A DNA stretch of 60,179 bases, taken from Pseudomonadota bacterium (GTDB taxonomy: Bacteria; Pseudomonadota; Alphaproteobacteria; Rhizobiales; Xanthobacteraceae). Made by a program: the position numbers and the translations under genes. The notes beneath the pieces are model-generated. The model saw nothing but the letters and a program-made list of their open reading frames with translations, made no database searches and had not been told where the DNA came from. Shown piece by piece: positions 16,696 to 24,954 of this stretch. The stretch covers positions 1-60,179 of the forward strand of contig JAEXHR010000172.1 in the NCBI GenBank assembly GCA_023449855.1, given 5' to 3'. Within the stretch, counting starts at the first letter, position 1, and every line of letters starts with the position of its first letter.

Positions 16696-17388
16696 ATGGC
16701 AAAGAGCAGCCCGGAGTGGCGTGAACCGACGGCCGATCGCAGGCAGCTCGATCGCTCAATGGCCCGCGAGAGCGAGCTCGCGTCGCGGTACCGTCACATC
16801 CGCAGCCATATGAACGTGACGCAAGCGCTGGAAAAGCTTGACGGGATCGAGAACGCAGGATTCCAGGACCTGCTGGCGCAACTCGCCGATCTCAGTGTGG
16901 TTATCGGCGCCGACGCCGTTCTCCCCAGGCACCTGGCGCGCCGTCAGGAAAGATTTGGGTTGACGCTGGTCGTTCCGGGACACGAGCCGCTGATCTGGCT
17001 CAATCTGCTCAAGCACGACAACGTCGCCGGTCTCGTCGACACCGTTGTCCACGAAGCTGTTCATTCCACGATCCGGCATCTCGGTCGTCTGCCGCGTACG
17101 CCGGAGCCCGACGAAGCGATTGCTTCCTATGGTGAGGAAGTCGTCGCCCTTGCCGGGGCGAACCTCATTCTGCGGAGGATCAAATTTTCCGCGCGTCGCG
17201 AAATCGCGCGGAACATGATTGCGCTGGCCAATTGCAAGACGGTCCTCGGCCAGCTCGGATGCAGTGAGCGGTTCCTGCGCGACCGGATTGCTGAGGCGGA
17301 GGTTGCCGCATCCTTCCTCACTGATTTCGGCATCGATGTCGCCGCTCCCACCCTGGAAGCGATTCAGTCGCGCGCCGGCCGCAAGTAG
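16696..17388 (+). CDS. zincin-type metallopeptidase domain protein, ArdC-like
   Basis: A 230-residue protein with a clear zinc-protease motif: His119-Glu120-x-x-His123 in TVVHEAVHST, followed by a downstream YGEEVVALAGANLIL whose Glu147/148 could be the third ligand. This spacing (HExxH ... EExxAxL) resembles the C-terminal domain of ArdC-type antirestriction proteins and IrrE/ImmA-like zincins; the N-terminal ssDNA-binding domain of ArdC is not evident. The ATG at 16696 follows AGGAG by 7 nt; a GTG at 16624 is in frame but lacks a ribosome site. On a mobile element, a role in escaping host defence or relieving a repressor by cleavage is plausible but unproven. Confidence 0.7.
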   Translation: MAKSSPEWREPTADRRQLDRSMARESELASRYRHIRSHMNVTQALEKLDGIENAGFQDLLAQLADLSVVIGADAVLPRHLARRQERFGLTLVVPGHEPLIWLNLLKHDNVAGLVDTVVHEAVHSTIRHLGRLPRTPEPDEAIASYGEEVVALAGANLILRRIKFSARREIARNMIALANCKTVLGQLGCSERFLRDRIAEAEVAASFLTDFGIDVAAPTLEAIQSRAGRK

Positions 17389-17456
17389 GCAGTCTGCGGA
17401 CGGACGAACTGAGAACAATCGATACACAAGCAAGTACCTTTGAGGAGCAGCATCGC

Positions 17457-18728
17457 GTGAACAATCTCCCGAGGATCCTCCAAAAGATCGAGAGGTTGGC
17501 CGCCGCGTGCCGCGCAGAGGTCGAGGCCTCTGATCGTCCGATCGACGCTTTGCCCATGCAATGGGTGTTGCCGTTCTTTTTCGTGCACCCCGACCATGCC
17601 GCGGAATGGTGGCAAAGCGTTCGTCCAGAGGTCTGGGAGCGGATTCATCGTCTAAAACAAGAGCCGGAGCGCCTGATCATTTCGGAAGCGGAGTTGCAGA
17701 GGACGCCGTTCGCGTTGTCGCACGCGGAAATGCAACAGTTCCGCACTGGGCCGCTACTTCGGATGTTGTCGCTGGTGGACTTGCGACTCGCTCGACAACG
17801 CGGCGGCCGGCTCAAGCGTGAGGTCGAGCTCACCGTTCGCGAGGCGTTGGAATTCGAGGTCTTTCGGCGAGATCCGGAAATCGGTGCCCTGCTGTCCTGC
17901 ATGCACGCGCAGTTCGATGGCGCTGAGGTGTCGGTGGTCAAGGGCGCCGGCTTGAATACGCTTGCAGAGCTTGCCTGGGTGCCCGGGATCCCGACCAAAG
18001 GAAAGGCGGCAGACGACGGCCTCAGCGAGGAAGATCGCCGTCTTGCGCTGTTCGAGACGCTGAGGTCGGAAGGCGAAAAGCTCGCGGTCCGCTGGCTCCC
18101 GGGCCTGACCGACCCAGCCCAGGCAGAAGCAGCCGTCATCGGGCAGATTCGCGATTGTGTTGACGGCGCCCGCTGGTCGCGAGCGGAGTTCGAGGATGCG
18201 ATCAAGGCTGCGGCGAACTGGGTCCACACGCTGGCGAAGGCGTGCTTTCATACCAAAGAGGTCGCAGAAGAAAAGCACCAGATCGCCAAGCGCGCGAAGG
18301 ACGTTGAAGCGTTGAAGCGGACGCCGAAGGGCAATGATCCCTTCCACCGAGAGCCGATGACGCTCCAGCAGCATGAACTGTTCATCAGAAACGAGTTTTC
18401 GGCGGTCGAGCTGGCGTTCATTGCGGTGGCCGCCGATGTCGATCCCAATCTCGTCGCTGTCAACCACATGCTCGCGACCCCGGAATTTCGGCTTGCTCGC
18501 AAGCTGGGCCAAATCGGCCGCGGGCATCAAGCCGTCTTCGACCCCGAAGAGGTCAAGGACCTGGACGAGCTGATCTTGGGCGAGAAGGGCCGTGCCGAGG
18601 GCGCGATGTACCGCGATGTTCACCGGTATTTGGCCAAGTGCGTCCTCGACATCCTGGTACTGCCTGAGGGGAAGGATCGGCTGAGCAAAGCGATCGCTCA
18701 CGGACAGAATTTTACGCCTCTGGACTAG
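17457..18728 (+). CDS. hypothetical protein, large, helical
   Basis: A 423-residue protein with no domain I recognise. It begins with GTG at 17457 behind GAGGAGCAG. Seen: an aromatic N-terminal patch (MQWVLPFFFVHPDHAAEWW), a helical middle, and a Lys/Glu-rich stretch (EVAEEKHQIAKRAKDVEALK) that could form a coiled coil. No cleavable signal; the FFF patch is short and flanked by charges. Last gene of the accessory run; 140 bp later a new operon begins with the ParA-like gene. Composition matches its neighbours. Confidence 0.7.
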   Translation: MNNLPRILQKIERLAAACRAEVEASDRPIDALPMQWVLPFFFVHPDHAAEWWQSVRPEVWERIHRLKQEPERLIISEAELQRTPFALSHAEMQQFRTGPLLRMLSLVDLRLARQRGGRLKREVELTVREALEFEVFRRDPEIGALLSCMHAQFDGAEVSVVKGAGLNTLAELAWVPGIPTKGKAADDGLSEEDRRLALFETLRSEGEKLAVRWLPGLTDPAQAEAAVIGQIRDCVDGARWSRAEFEDAIKAAANWVHTLAKACFHTKEVAEEKHQIAKRAKDVEALKRTPKGNDPFHREPMTLQQHELFIRNEFSAVELAFIAVAADVDPNLVAVNHMLATPEFRLARKLGQIGRGHQAVFDPEEVKDLDELILGEKGRAEGAMYRDVHRYLAKCVLDILVLPEGKDRLSKAIAHGQNFTPLD

Positions 18729-18787
18729 GTCCGGCTCTGAGGTTGCGACAGCGGAAGGTCGAATTCCTGACCTCCCGCACAATTCGG

Positions 18788-18804
18788 TCATTCATTTCCG
18801 AGAC
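18788..18804 (+). promoter_or_regulatory. 17-bp motif shared by transfer operons, copy 1
   Basis: TCATTCATTTCCGAGAC, identical at 21919-21935. It lies 64 bp before the ParA-like/coupling-protein operon, compared with 53 bp before the relaxase gene. A common promoter, operator or relaxosome site is inferred. Confidence 0.55.
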
Positions 18805-18867
18805 GGGTACCGGGCGCGCGGGCTCCTCTGACTATGGATCGCTGAAGATCCCAGCCGAGAGGAAATC

Positions 18868-19716
18868 ATGTCGAAGAAGATGCGTAATTCCGGTGAGAGC
18901 GCGGCGCTGCCGCTGAAGTTGCCCGCAGCCACGATCATCACGCAGGACAAAGGTGGGGATGGAAAGAGCCTGGTCGGCCACGCGCTGTCGGAGCGCGCGC
19001 GGATTGCCGGCATCCCCACCGGGATCGTTGAGGTCGACACCCAGGGAAAGTCGCTTTCGATCCTGGGGTCACAGGTCGTGTCGATCGCGACCGACGTCAA
19101 GCTGGCGCGCCGCGATCCCAGCGCCGCACTGCGCGCTCTGACGCCGCTGTACGACGTCCTCGAGATGATGGCCATGGCGGGCGGCCTCGGCGTCGTCGAG
19201 TTCGGCGCCAACGAAGCTGCGCGCGGCGCATTGTGGGCGGGGATGGTGGACCTACAGGAGGATCTCTCGGCGCTCGGCGTCGAGGTCTTCGTGATCACGC
19301 CGTTCACCGCCCAGGCTGAGTCGATGCGTCGGGGTGCGAAGTCAGCTTCGAGCTTTCTCGAAGTACTCCCCAACGCTCGTCTGGTTTTGATCGAGAACCA
19401 GCGCGATGGCGCCGTGAGCGATCTGCATCCGGCGAGCGATGCCGCGGAGGCATACCGCACCTCGATCATGCCCCTCGCCAAAAACGCGATCACCCTGCGC
19501 ATGCCGATGATCGAGGCCGGCAGTTGGCGTCCCTTTGAGGCGCGCGGCGCGCGCCTCGTTGATGCGGTGACGATGCCGATCGACGAGATCATGAGGGTGA
19601 CGGGACTGCCGCGGCCCGAGGCCAAAATGATCCGCGGCGATGTCGCGGCCTGGTGCTCGGAAATGTTTGCCGAGTTCGACAAGCTGATCGCGTTCGAGGG
19701 CGGCAACAATGGCTAG
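18868..19716 (+). CDS. ParA/MinD-like P-loop ATPase
   Basis: A 282-residue P-loop protein of the ParA/MRP superfamily. Seen: the deviant Walker A KGGDGKS near residues 29-35 (IITQDKGGDGKSLVGHAL), IVEVDTQGKS as the next conserved strand, and VFVITPFTAQAESMRRGAKS later. The switch-II Asp motif is not canonical. Such proteins accompany mobilization genes (TraL/MobD-like) and may position the relaxosome or plasmid. GAGAGGAAATC before the ATG is a good ribosome site. The next gene overlaps its end by 8 bp, so the two are translationally coupled, and the coupling protein follows. Confidence 0.75.
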   Translation: MSKKMRNSGESAALPLKLPAATIITQDKGGDGKSLVGHALSERARIAGIPTGIVEVDTQGKSLSILGSQVVSIATDVKLARRDPSAALRALTPLYDVLEMMAMAGGLGVVEFGANEAARGALWAGMVDLQEDLSALGVEVFVITPFTAQAESMRRGAKSASSFLEVLPNARLVLIENQRDGAVSDLHPASDAAEAYRTSIMPLAKNAITLRMPMIEAGSWRPFEARGARLVDAVTMPIDEIMRVTGLPRPEAKMIRGDVAAWCSEMFAEFDKLIAFEGGNNG

Positions 19717-20080
19717 CGAAGCCTTCGAGGAAGTGGTCGCCACGGCCACGGCGGATGCTTTCGCCAGCCGCAAGGAACTCGGCTGCAACTACGCAGCCGA
19801 GTTCCGAGAGGATCCGGAAAGCTTCGATCCGCGCAAGCTCATCCCACTCGGCAAGGAGGGCCTGCTGTCCTTCGTCACGACCGTGAGCGTACCGACGCGC
19901 GGCATCGACACGACGATCCAGCCCGAGGTCGAGGTCGAACTCACCGAGCAGACGTCGGCCGATCTCGGCTGGCGCGACAAGCAGACCGTGCCGCTCCCGT
20001 TCGAGATCTCCGCCCTGCTGTTCGGCGCCTTGGCGGGAATCGGAATCGTGTTCGGTTTGGCAATAGCACTGACCATCTGA
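19709..20080 (+). CDS. small membrane protein of the transfer operon
   Basis: A 123-residue protein that overlaps the ParA-like gene by 8 bp. The N-terminal 95 residues are hydrophilic (FREDPESFDPRKLIPLGKEG; a predicted beta stretch FVTTVSVPTRGIDTTIQPEV) and the C-terminus is a single membrane helix (ISALLFGALAGIGIVFGLAI), giving a tail-anchored topology. I do not recognise the family. Its place between an ATPase and the coupling protein suggests an accessory membrane subunit of DNA transfer, perhaps an adaptor to the coupling protein (inference). Confidence 0.7.
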   Translation: MASEAFEEVVATATADAFASRKELGCNYAAEFREDPESFDPRKLIPLGKEGLLSFVTTVSVPTRGIDTTIQPEVEVELTEQTSADLGWRDKQTVPLPFEISALLFGALAGIGIVFGLAIALTI

Positions 20081-20097
20081 CAGCGAGAAAATCCATC

Positions 20098-21849
20098 ATG
20101 AACAATCCCATCCGGCTGTTTCAGCCCGCCCTGCTCGTGGCGCTCGGCGCTGCCCTGATCACGCTCGTCGCGGGCGCGATCTCGCTCTTTCTCATCGCGC
20201 CGCCAACCGTCGACGTGCTGTTCCACGGCAACGTCAGCCTCGCCAGCGACGTCGCCTTTCACGAAATCCTTCAGAACCTTCGGGGCGAGAGGTGCGGCCA
20301 TTCGAGCTGGCCGATCGTGTGCCGGCTTGACTGGATCCAGGCGATCACAGCGCAGTTGCTGGAGTCACCGATCGGAGCCAGGCGGCTTGCCACTATCGCT
20401 CTTGCGGTTCTGGCGGCAAGCGGCTTTGCCTTTTGCTTCGCTTATGCTGATACTCCGCCGATCGAGAACCTCACAGTCACGCGCGGCCGGCGCATCGAGA
20501 CCGGACCTTATGCGTTCCGCGCGCTGCGCCATGCGGTTCATCGTCACGGCCCGCCGCAGGCGCATGATCTGTGGCTCCTCCCGCAGGTGCAATTGAATGC
20601 GGCTTCCGCAGCGCGCAACCTCTTGTTGGTCGGCACGCAAGGGTCGGGCAAGACCGGCTTGTTGCGGGCATTTGCCGAACAGTACCTCAATGATCTGAGC
20701 GGCCGGACATTCGTGTTCGACGCGAAGGGGGACATGCTGGCCGGCTTGCCCGTGGATTCGATGATCCTGGTGGCTCCGCAGGATGCGCGCGGGTGGGCGA
20801 TCGACATCGGCCGCGAGATTACCAATCCTCTCGTCGCACGGGAATTCGCGGCGAAATGCGTCCCGGTCTCCGAGCAGGATCCGATGTGGGGCCATGCGAC
20901 GCGGAGCCTCCTTGCCGATATCATCATGGCGCTACGCGCGCGCTCGGGTGATGCCTGGGGCTGGAGCAACCTTGCCGAGGCAGGACTTTCCTCGCTGGCA
21001 GATATTCGCCGGATGCTGCTCGAGAGCGGCGGGAAGAGCGCTGCACTATTGAATTTCGGCGACGATCCTGAAGAAAACCGCACCGTCATGTCAATCCTGA
21101 TCACGCTCTGGGTGACGGTTTTGAGCGTGATAGAGCCGCTCGCGCGCGCCTGGTCGGAGGTCGACTCATCGCGGCGGTTCACCGTGCGCGACTGGCTGGC
21201 GCCAGGCTCCCAGCTCCCGCGCACGCTGCTTCTGCAGAAGTCGGGCGAGTATGCCGAGCTTTCTTCCACGGTCGGCAGCTTCTTGGCGGAGCGGGTGGCC
21301 GCCGGGGCGCTCGTCTCCACTCGCCGTCGCGCCGGCACGGAGCACCTGACCATGCTGCTCGATGAATTCCCGGAGGTGCCAATCGAGCGTCTGCCGCGAC
21401 TGCTCGCGCTTGGGCGCGAACTGCATGTGAACACGATCGCCACCGTGCAGGACCTCGGTCAGATCACCGCTATGTTCGGTCAAGAGCAAGGCTCAGTTGT
21501 CGAAGCGCGCTTTGGCATTCGATTGGTTCTTCGTCTGGAGCCGGGCGAAACCGCACAACGGATCTGCGAAGTCTGGGTCGGACGCCGTCAGGTCCGCAGG
21601 CGCCGCGATGCAACCGTGGAGGAGTTGGCCCGAGGGATCACCAAGCCGATGGAGACCGTTTGGGACGATACGATCACGACCGACTTCCTCTCGGATGCGC
21701 TCGGCGTGTTCGAGATGTCAGCCGGGAAAACGATCCGCGTCCTGGTGACGGGCTTTCCGACGCTCGCTGTCGTCGACGTCCCGCTGACGACCTGGGCTGA
21801 TCGGCGCGAAGCGCACATCCCGGCACCCTGGATTGCCGACGCTGGATGA
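20098..21849 (+). CDS. type IV coupling protein (VirD4/TraD-like)
   Basis: A 583-residue membrane ATPase that would link the relaxase-DNA complex to a type IV secretion channel. Seen: an N-terminal membrane helix (ALLVALGAALITLVAGAISL), a periplasmic part, a second helix (IALAVLAASGFAFCFAYA), Walker A GTQGSGKT near 179-186 followed by FVFDAKGDML, and Walker B with TMLLDEFPEVP near 415-425, then RLLALGRELHVNTIATVQDL as in TraD/TraG proteins. It starts 17 bp after the previous gene. No VirB/Trb genes are in the window, so it probably docks to a channel supplied elsewhere. It ends 138 bp before the relaxase gene. Confidence 0.88.
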   Translation: MNNPIRLFQPALLVALGAALITLVAGAISLFLIAPPTVDVLFHGNVSLASDVAFHEILQNLRGERCGHSSWPIVCRLDWIQAITAQLLESPIGARRLATIALAVLAASGFAFCFAYADTPPIENLTVTRGRRIETGPYAFRALRHAVHRHGPPQAHDLWLLPQVQLNAASAARNLLLVGTQGSGKTGLLRAFAEQYLNDLSGRTFVFDAKGDMLAGLPVDSMILVAPQDARGWAIDIGREITNPLVAREFAAKCVPVSEQDPMWGHATRSLLADIIMALRARSGDAWGWSNLAEAGLSSLADIRRMLLESGGKSAALLNFGDDPEENRTVMSILITLWVTVLSVIEPLARAWSEVDSSRRFTVRDWLAPGSQLPRTLLLQKSGEYAELSSTVGSFLAERVAAGALVSTRRRAGTEHLTMLLDEFPEVPIERLPRLLALGRELHVNTIATVQDLGQITAMFGQEQGSVVEARFGIRLVLRLEPGETAQRICEVWVGRRQVRRRRDATVEELARGITKPMETVWDDTITTDFLSDALGVFEMSAGKTIRVLVTGFPTLAVVDVPLTTWADRREAHIPAPWIADAG

Positions 21850-21918
21850 TGCGGCGGCAAGGAGGAAAACGGGCATAACAGCCGATCGAAGGTCGAAATC
21901 AGCTGATGAGCAAAAAGC

Positions 21919-21935
21919 TCATTCATTTCCGAGAC
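21919..21935 (+). promoter_or_regulatory. 17-bp motif shared by transfer operons, copy 2
   Basis: Identical to 18788-18804; lies 53 bp before the relaxase start codon. Confidence 0.55.
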
Positions 21936-21960
21936 CCCCATTACCACGAGCTTTAATTGG

Positions 21961-21983
21961 AAGGCCTCCCATTCGGAGGTCTT
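21961..21983 (+). promoter_or_regulatory. hairpin covering the relaxase ribosome site
   Basis: AAGGCCTCC (21961-21969) pairs with GGAGGTCTT (21975-21983) across a 5-nt loop: 8 Watson-Crick pairs plus one G-U. The right arm contains GGAGG, the only Shine-Dalgarno sequence for the GTG at 21988, so the folded RNA would hide it. It could alternatively be the terminator of the upstream operon (it is followed by CTTCTTC), or do both jobs. Confidence 0.55.
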
Positions 21984-21987
21984 CTTC

Positions 21988-24618
21988 GTGGTTGCAACCT
22001 GGAATCCGGCAGCAAGCGCCAGCTACTACACGCGCCAGACCGAGTATTACCTCGGCGACGCCGAACCTGCGGGCCTCTGGTACGCGCCGGCGGGTGATTT
22101 TGGCGTTGTAGACGGCGCGCAAGTCGAGCGCGAGACCTTCGAGCAATTGTACAATGCCGTCGACGCGGATGGGCAGCCCCTGCTGGATAACATCCGCCGC
22201 CATAAGGAGCGGACAAGCGCGTTCGACGTGACACTCAGCGCGCCGCGCTCGGTATCCCTGGTCTGGGGGCTGGCAACGCCCGAGACGAAGCGTCTCATCG
22301 AGGCTGCGCAGCAGCGAGCCGTCAGGGCGACGCTGAGCATGCTGGAGCGCGAGGCGACCTGGGCACGCCGGGGCCGCAATGGCATGTCGCTCGAGAAGGT
22401 CGCACTCACGGCCGCCACGTTTCAGCATGGCGAAAGCCGACCTTCAAAACACGCCGACGGGCGCATATTCGCAGATGCAAATTTGCATACGCATTGCGTA
22501 TGCATGAACATCTCGACCCGCCAGAGCGACGGCACAATTGGAGCTCTTCACTCCAAGGTGATCCGCGACTGGAAGATGGCGGCCGGCGCGACCTATCACG
22601 CCGCCCTCGCACATGAGCTGACGACGCTCGGCTTTGATATCGATCGTGTCGGCAAGAACGGCATCTTCGAAATCGCCGGCGTGGATGGTGCCACGATTAC
22701 GTATTTCAGCGCGCGTCGTCAGGAGATCGAGGAGGAACTCGCTGAACATGGCGTCACCAGCGGCGAGGCCACCGCACTGGCCGCCGCCATCGCCAAGGCG
22801 ACGAGAAGCAGCAAGCGGGAGAGTGTAAGTTTCGGGCGCGAGGATGTCTGGCGCGACGCCGCGCAATCGCTGGGCCTCGACACCGGATCATTTTCCGAAA
22901 GCTTGAGGGCCCCCTCGAAGGCGCGTAATCAGGAAGCCGACGAAGGGCTGCTCTCCGACCGGTTGGCCGCCCTGCCGGCGATCCTCACCGAACGTGAGAG
23001 CGTGATTGAGCGGCGCGAGCTCCTGCGTTCCGTCGCTGCCGCCCTGGTCGGCACCGGCTTGCCAGCCGAGCGCGCCGAAACTGAACTCAAGCGCCTGCTG
23101 AGCCAGGGAGCCTTTCTGGAAATTGGGCATGATGCCCTTGGCCTGCCCTGCTATTCGACGCCGGAGATGCTCGCGATCGAGCGGGAGGTCGTCGAACAGG
23201 CGCAACGTCTCGCGAACCAGTCCTGGCACTTCGTCGATCAGAAATCGCTGAGGGACCGTTGCGGAGCCTTGGGGCTCACCGCCGAGCAGTCGGAAGCGGC
23301 GCTCGCCGCAACGACAAGCTCGGCGGTCGTTATCGTCGAAGGCGCCCCTGGGGTCGGCAAGTCCACACTGCTCGCGCCAGTCTTGCAAGGATACGCGAAA
23401 GCCGGATGTCGGGTGATCGGTGCCGCTTCCGCATGGCGAATCGCCAACATGCTCCGGGATGACCTCGGCATCGAAGCCCGGGCAACGGCCTCCTGGATCG
23501 CGCGGCTCAAAGCCGGCGAGAAGGTGCTCGACAAGCAGACCGTCCTGATTGTCGATGAGGCCGGCCTGCTCTCCTCGCGGGACATGCACGCGCTGCTTGG
23601 CGCCGTCACCGAAGCTGACGCCAAGATCATCCTCGTGGGGGATCGGCAGCAGCTCCAGGCGATCGGCGCCGGTCCTGGCCTAGATCTGGTGGCGCGCGCC
23701 GTTGAAGCTGCGCGCGTCAACAACATTGTTCGTCAGCGCGAGGCATGGGCGCGGGAAGCCATCACGGCCTTCGGCGCCGGCCGGGCGGAGCCCGCGCTTG
23801 ATGCGTTCGCAGAACGCGGTCTATTGATCGAAGCGGACGGCGCCAAAGCAGCGATCACCGAGGTGCTGGATTCGGCAGAGCAAGTTCATGCACGTGACGC
23901 CGCGGCCTCGATCCTGATCCTCGCCAAGTCCAACGCCGCAGTGGCCGCGATCTCTCAGGTCGCTCGCGAGCGCCTCAAGCACAGCGGCATCATCCAGGGC
24001 CCCGAGGTTAGCTTCGCCGCGGCCACGCCGTCCGGCCACTCAACGCAGATCGCGTTGGCGGCCGGGGACAAGATCAGGTTCCTCGTCCGCGATGACGAAC
24101 TTGCGGTAGTCAATGGTTCGACCGCGACCATCGTCAAGGTCAGTGAAGCCGCTGTGCCCCTTGGAGATGCAAGTCGCATCATCATCGAGGCCGAAATCGA
24201 GGGTCGGCGAATTGCCTTCGATCCGATGCAGCTTGCCGACGCGCAAGGACGCCCCCGCCTTGGTTGGGCTTATGCCTCGACTGTCTACGGCTGCCAGGGC
24301 CTCACGGTCGATCATGCCGTCGTGCACCTGGATCACAGCTATAATCGTCATGACATCTACGTGGCGGCAAGCCGCGCGCGGGAGCGGACGACGCTCGTGG
24401 TCGATGCCAAGAGCATTGACCGGCGCCTCGCCTCCGAGCTGCCCTTCGATCAGCAGCGTGATGATGTGGTCTTTTCGGCGAGCCAGCGCCAGAACTGGCT
24501 CGCCGAACGACTGTCGCGTGCCTCGCCCAAGATTTCCACGCTCGATATCATTGAGGGCTCGCAACCGCTGACGGAGAAGGATCGGCATCATCGGCGGGAG
24601 CTCAGCTATGAGCTCTAA
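21988..24618 (+). CDS. MOBF-type conjugative relaxase-helicase (TraA/TrwC-like)
   Basis: An 876-residue relaxase that nicks at oriT and unwinds the transferred strand. Seen: an N-terminal catalytic Tyr pair (Tyr13-Tyr14), the SAPRSVSLVWGL core, and the metal-binding histidines His147 and His167/His169 (ANLHTHCVCMN). A RecD-like helicase follows, with Walker A EGAPGVGKST near 450, VLIVDEAGLLSSRDMHALLG, VGDRQQLQAIGAGP, and C-terminal motifs YASTVYGCQGLTVDHAVVHL (quoted up to the motif end) and YVAASRARERTTLV. Length and order fit MOBF enzymes. GTG start behind a hairpin-buried GGAGG. oriT has not been located; the intergenic regions at 18729-18867 and 21850-21987 are the candidates. Confidence 0.93.
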   Translation: MVATWNPAASASYYTRQTEYYLGDAEPAGLWYAPAGDFGVVDGAQVERETFEQLYNAVDADGQPLLDNIRRHKERTSAFDVTLSAPRSVSLVWGLATPETKRLIEAAQQRAVRATLSMLEREATWARRGRNGMSLEKVALTAATFQHGESRPSKHADGRIFADANLHTHCVCMNISTRQSDGTIGALHSKVIRDWKMAAGATYHAALAHELTTLGFDIDRVGKNGIFEIAGVDGATITYFSARRQEIEEELAEHGVTSGEATALAAAIAKATRSSKRESVSFGREDVWRDAAQSLGLDTGSFSESLRAPSKARNQEADEGLLSDRLAALPAILTERESVIERRELLRSVAAALVGTGLPAERAETELKRLLSQGAFLEIGHDALGLPCYSTPEMLAIEREVVEQAQRLANQSWHFVDQKSLRDRCGALGLTAEQSEAALAATTSSAVVIVEGAPGVGKSTLLAPVLQGYAKAGCRVIGAASAWRIANMLRDDLGIEARATASWIARLKAGEKVLDKQTVLIVDEAGLLSSRDMHALLGAVTEADAKIILVGDRQQLQAIGAGPGLDLVARAVEAARVNNIVRQREAWAREAITAFGAGRAEPALDAFAERGLLIEADGAKAAITEVLDSAEQVHARDAAASILILAKSNAAVAAISQVARERLKHSGIIQGPEVSFAAATPSGHSTQIALAAGDKIRFLVRDDELAVVNGSTATIVKVSEAAVPLGDASRIIIEAEIEGRRIAFDPMQLADAQGRPRLGWAYASTVYGCQGLTVDHAVVHLDHSYNRHDIYVAASRARERTTLVVDAKSIDRRLASELPFDQQRDDVVFSASQRQNWLAERLSRASPKISTLDIIEGSQPLTEKDRHHRRELSYEL

Positions 24619-24874
24619 GCCGATGGCGGCGCGGTCGCACGTCAAGCTGCGGACGAGAACGGTGGGCGCATACGTTCATGCTCGCGCGGCTACTCCTGAT
24701 GTTGTGCCGAAGAAGAGAGGGCGCCAACAGCCGCAAGCCGAGGACTTTCACGTGACGCTTGATCTGCCGCTCTCGCCGCCGATCCAGGACCGCGAGTTGC
24801 GCGCGATTGAGATCTTGCTTGGCCGAGAGCTCCAGGATTTGCTCGCTATTGTTGAAGATTCTCTGGGAAAATAG
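24608..24874 (+). CDS. small hypothetical protein after relaxase
   Basis: An 88-residue frame overlapping the relaxase end by 11 bp, which suggests coupling. The N-terminal half is basic (SHVKLRTRTVGAYVHARAAT, PKKRGRQQ) and the C-terminal half acidic and helical (IQDRELRAIEILLGRELQDL). No known domain. Its start inside the relaxase gene has no strong ribosome site of its own. It is plausibly real because of the overlap and natural composition; a DNA-binding accessory role is only a guess. Confidence 0.5.
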   Translation: MSSKPMAARSHVKLRTRTVGAYVHARAATPDVVPKKRGRQQPQAEDFHVTLDLPLSPPIQDRELRAIEILLGRELQDLLAIVEDSLGK

Positions 24875-24954
24875 CCGTTGACAACCCCTCTGGTGAGATT
24901 CACGAATCGAGCGTTGAGAACGCCGTCAACATCAAGTCTCAGTAGAGTTCTGTC

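Noticed and set aside
24878..24906. Sigma-70 promoter for the recombinase gene (TTGACA at 24878)
   Set aside because: At a spacing of 17-18 bp there is no acceptable -10 hexamer, so it is not listed as a promoter.
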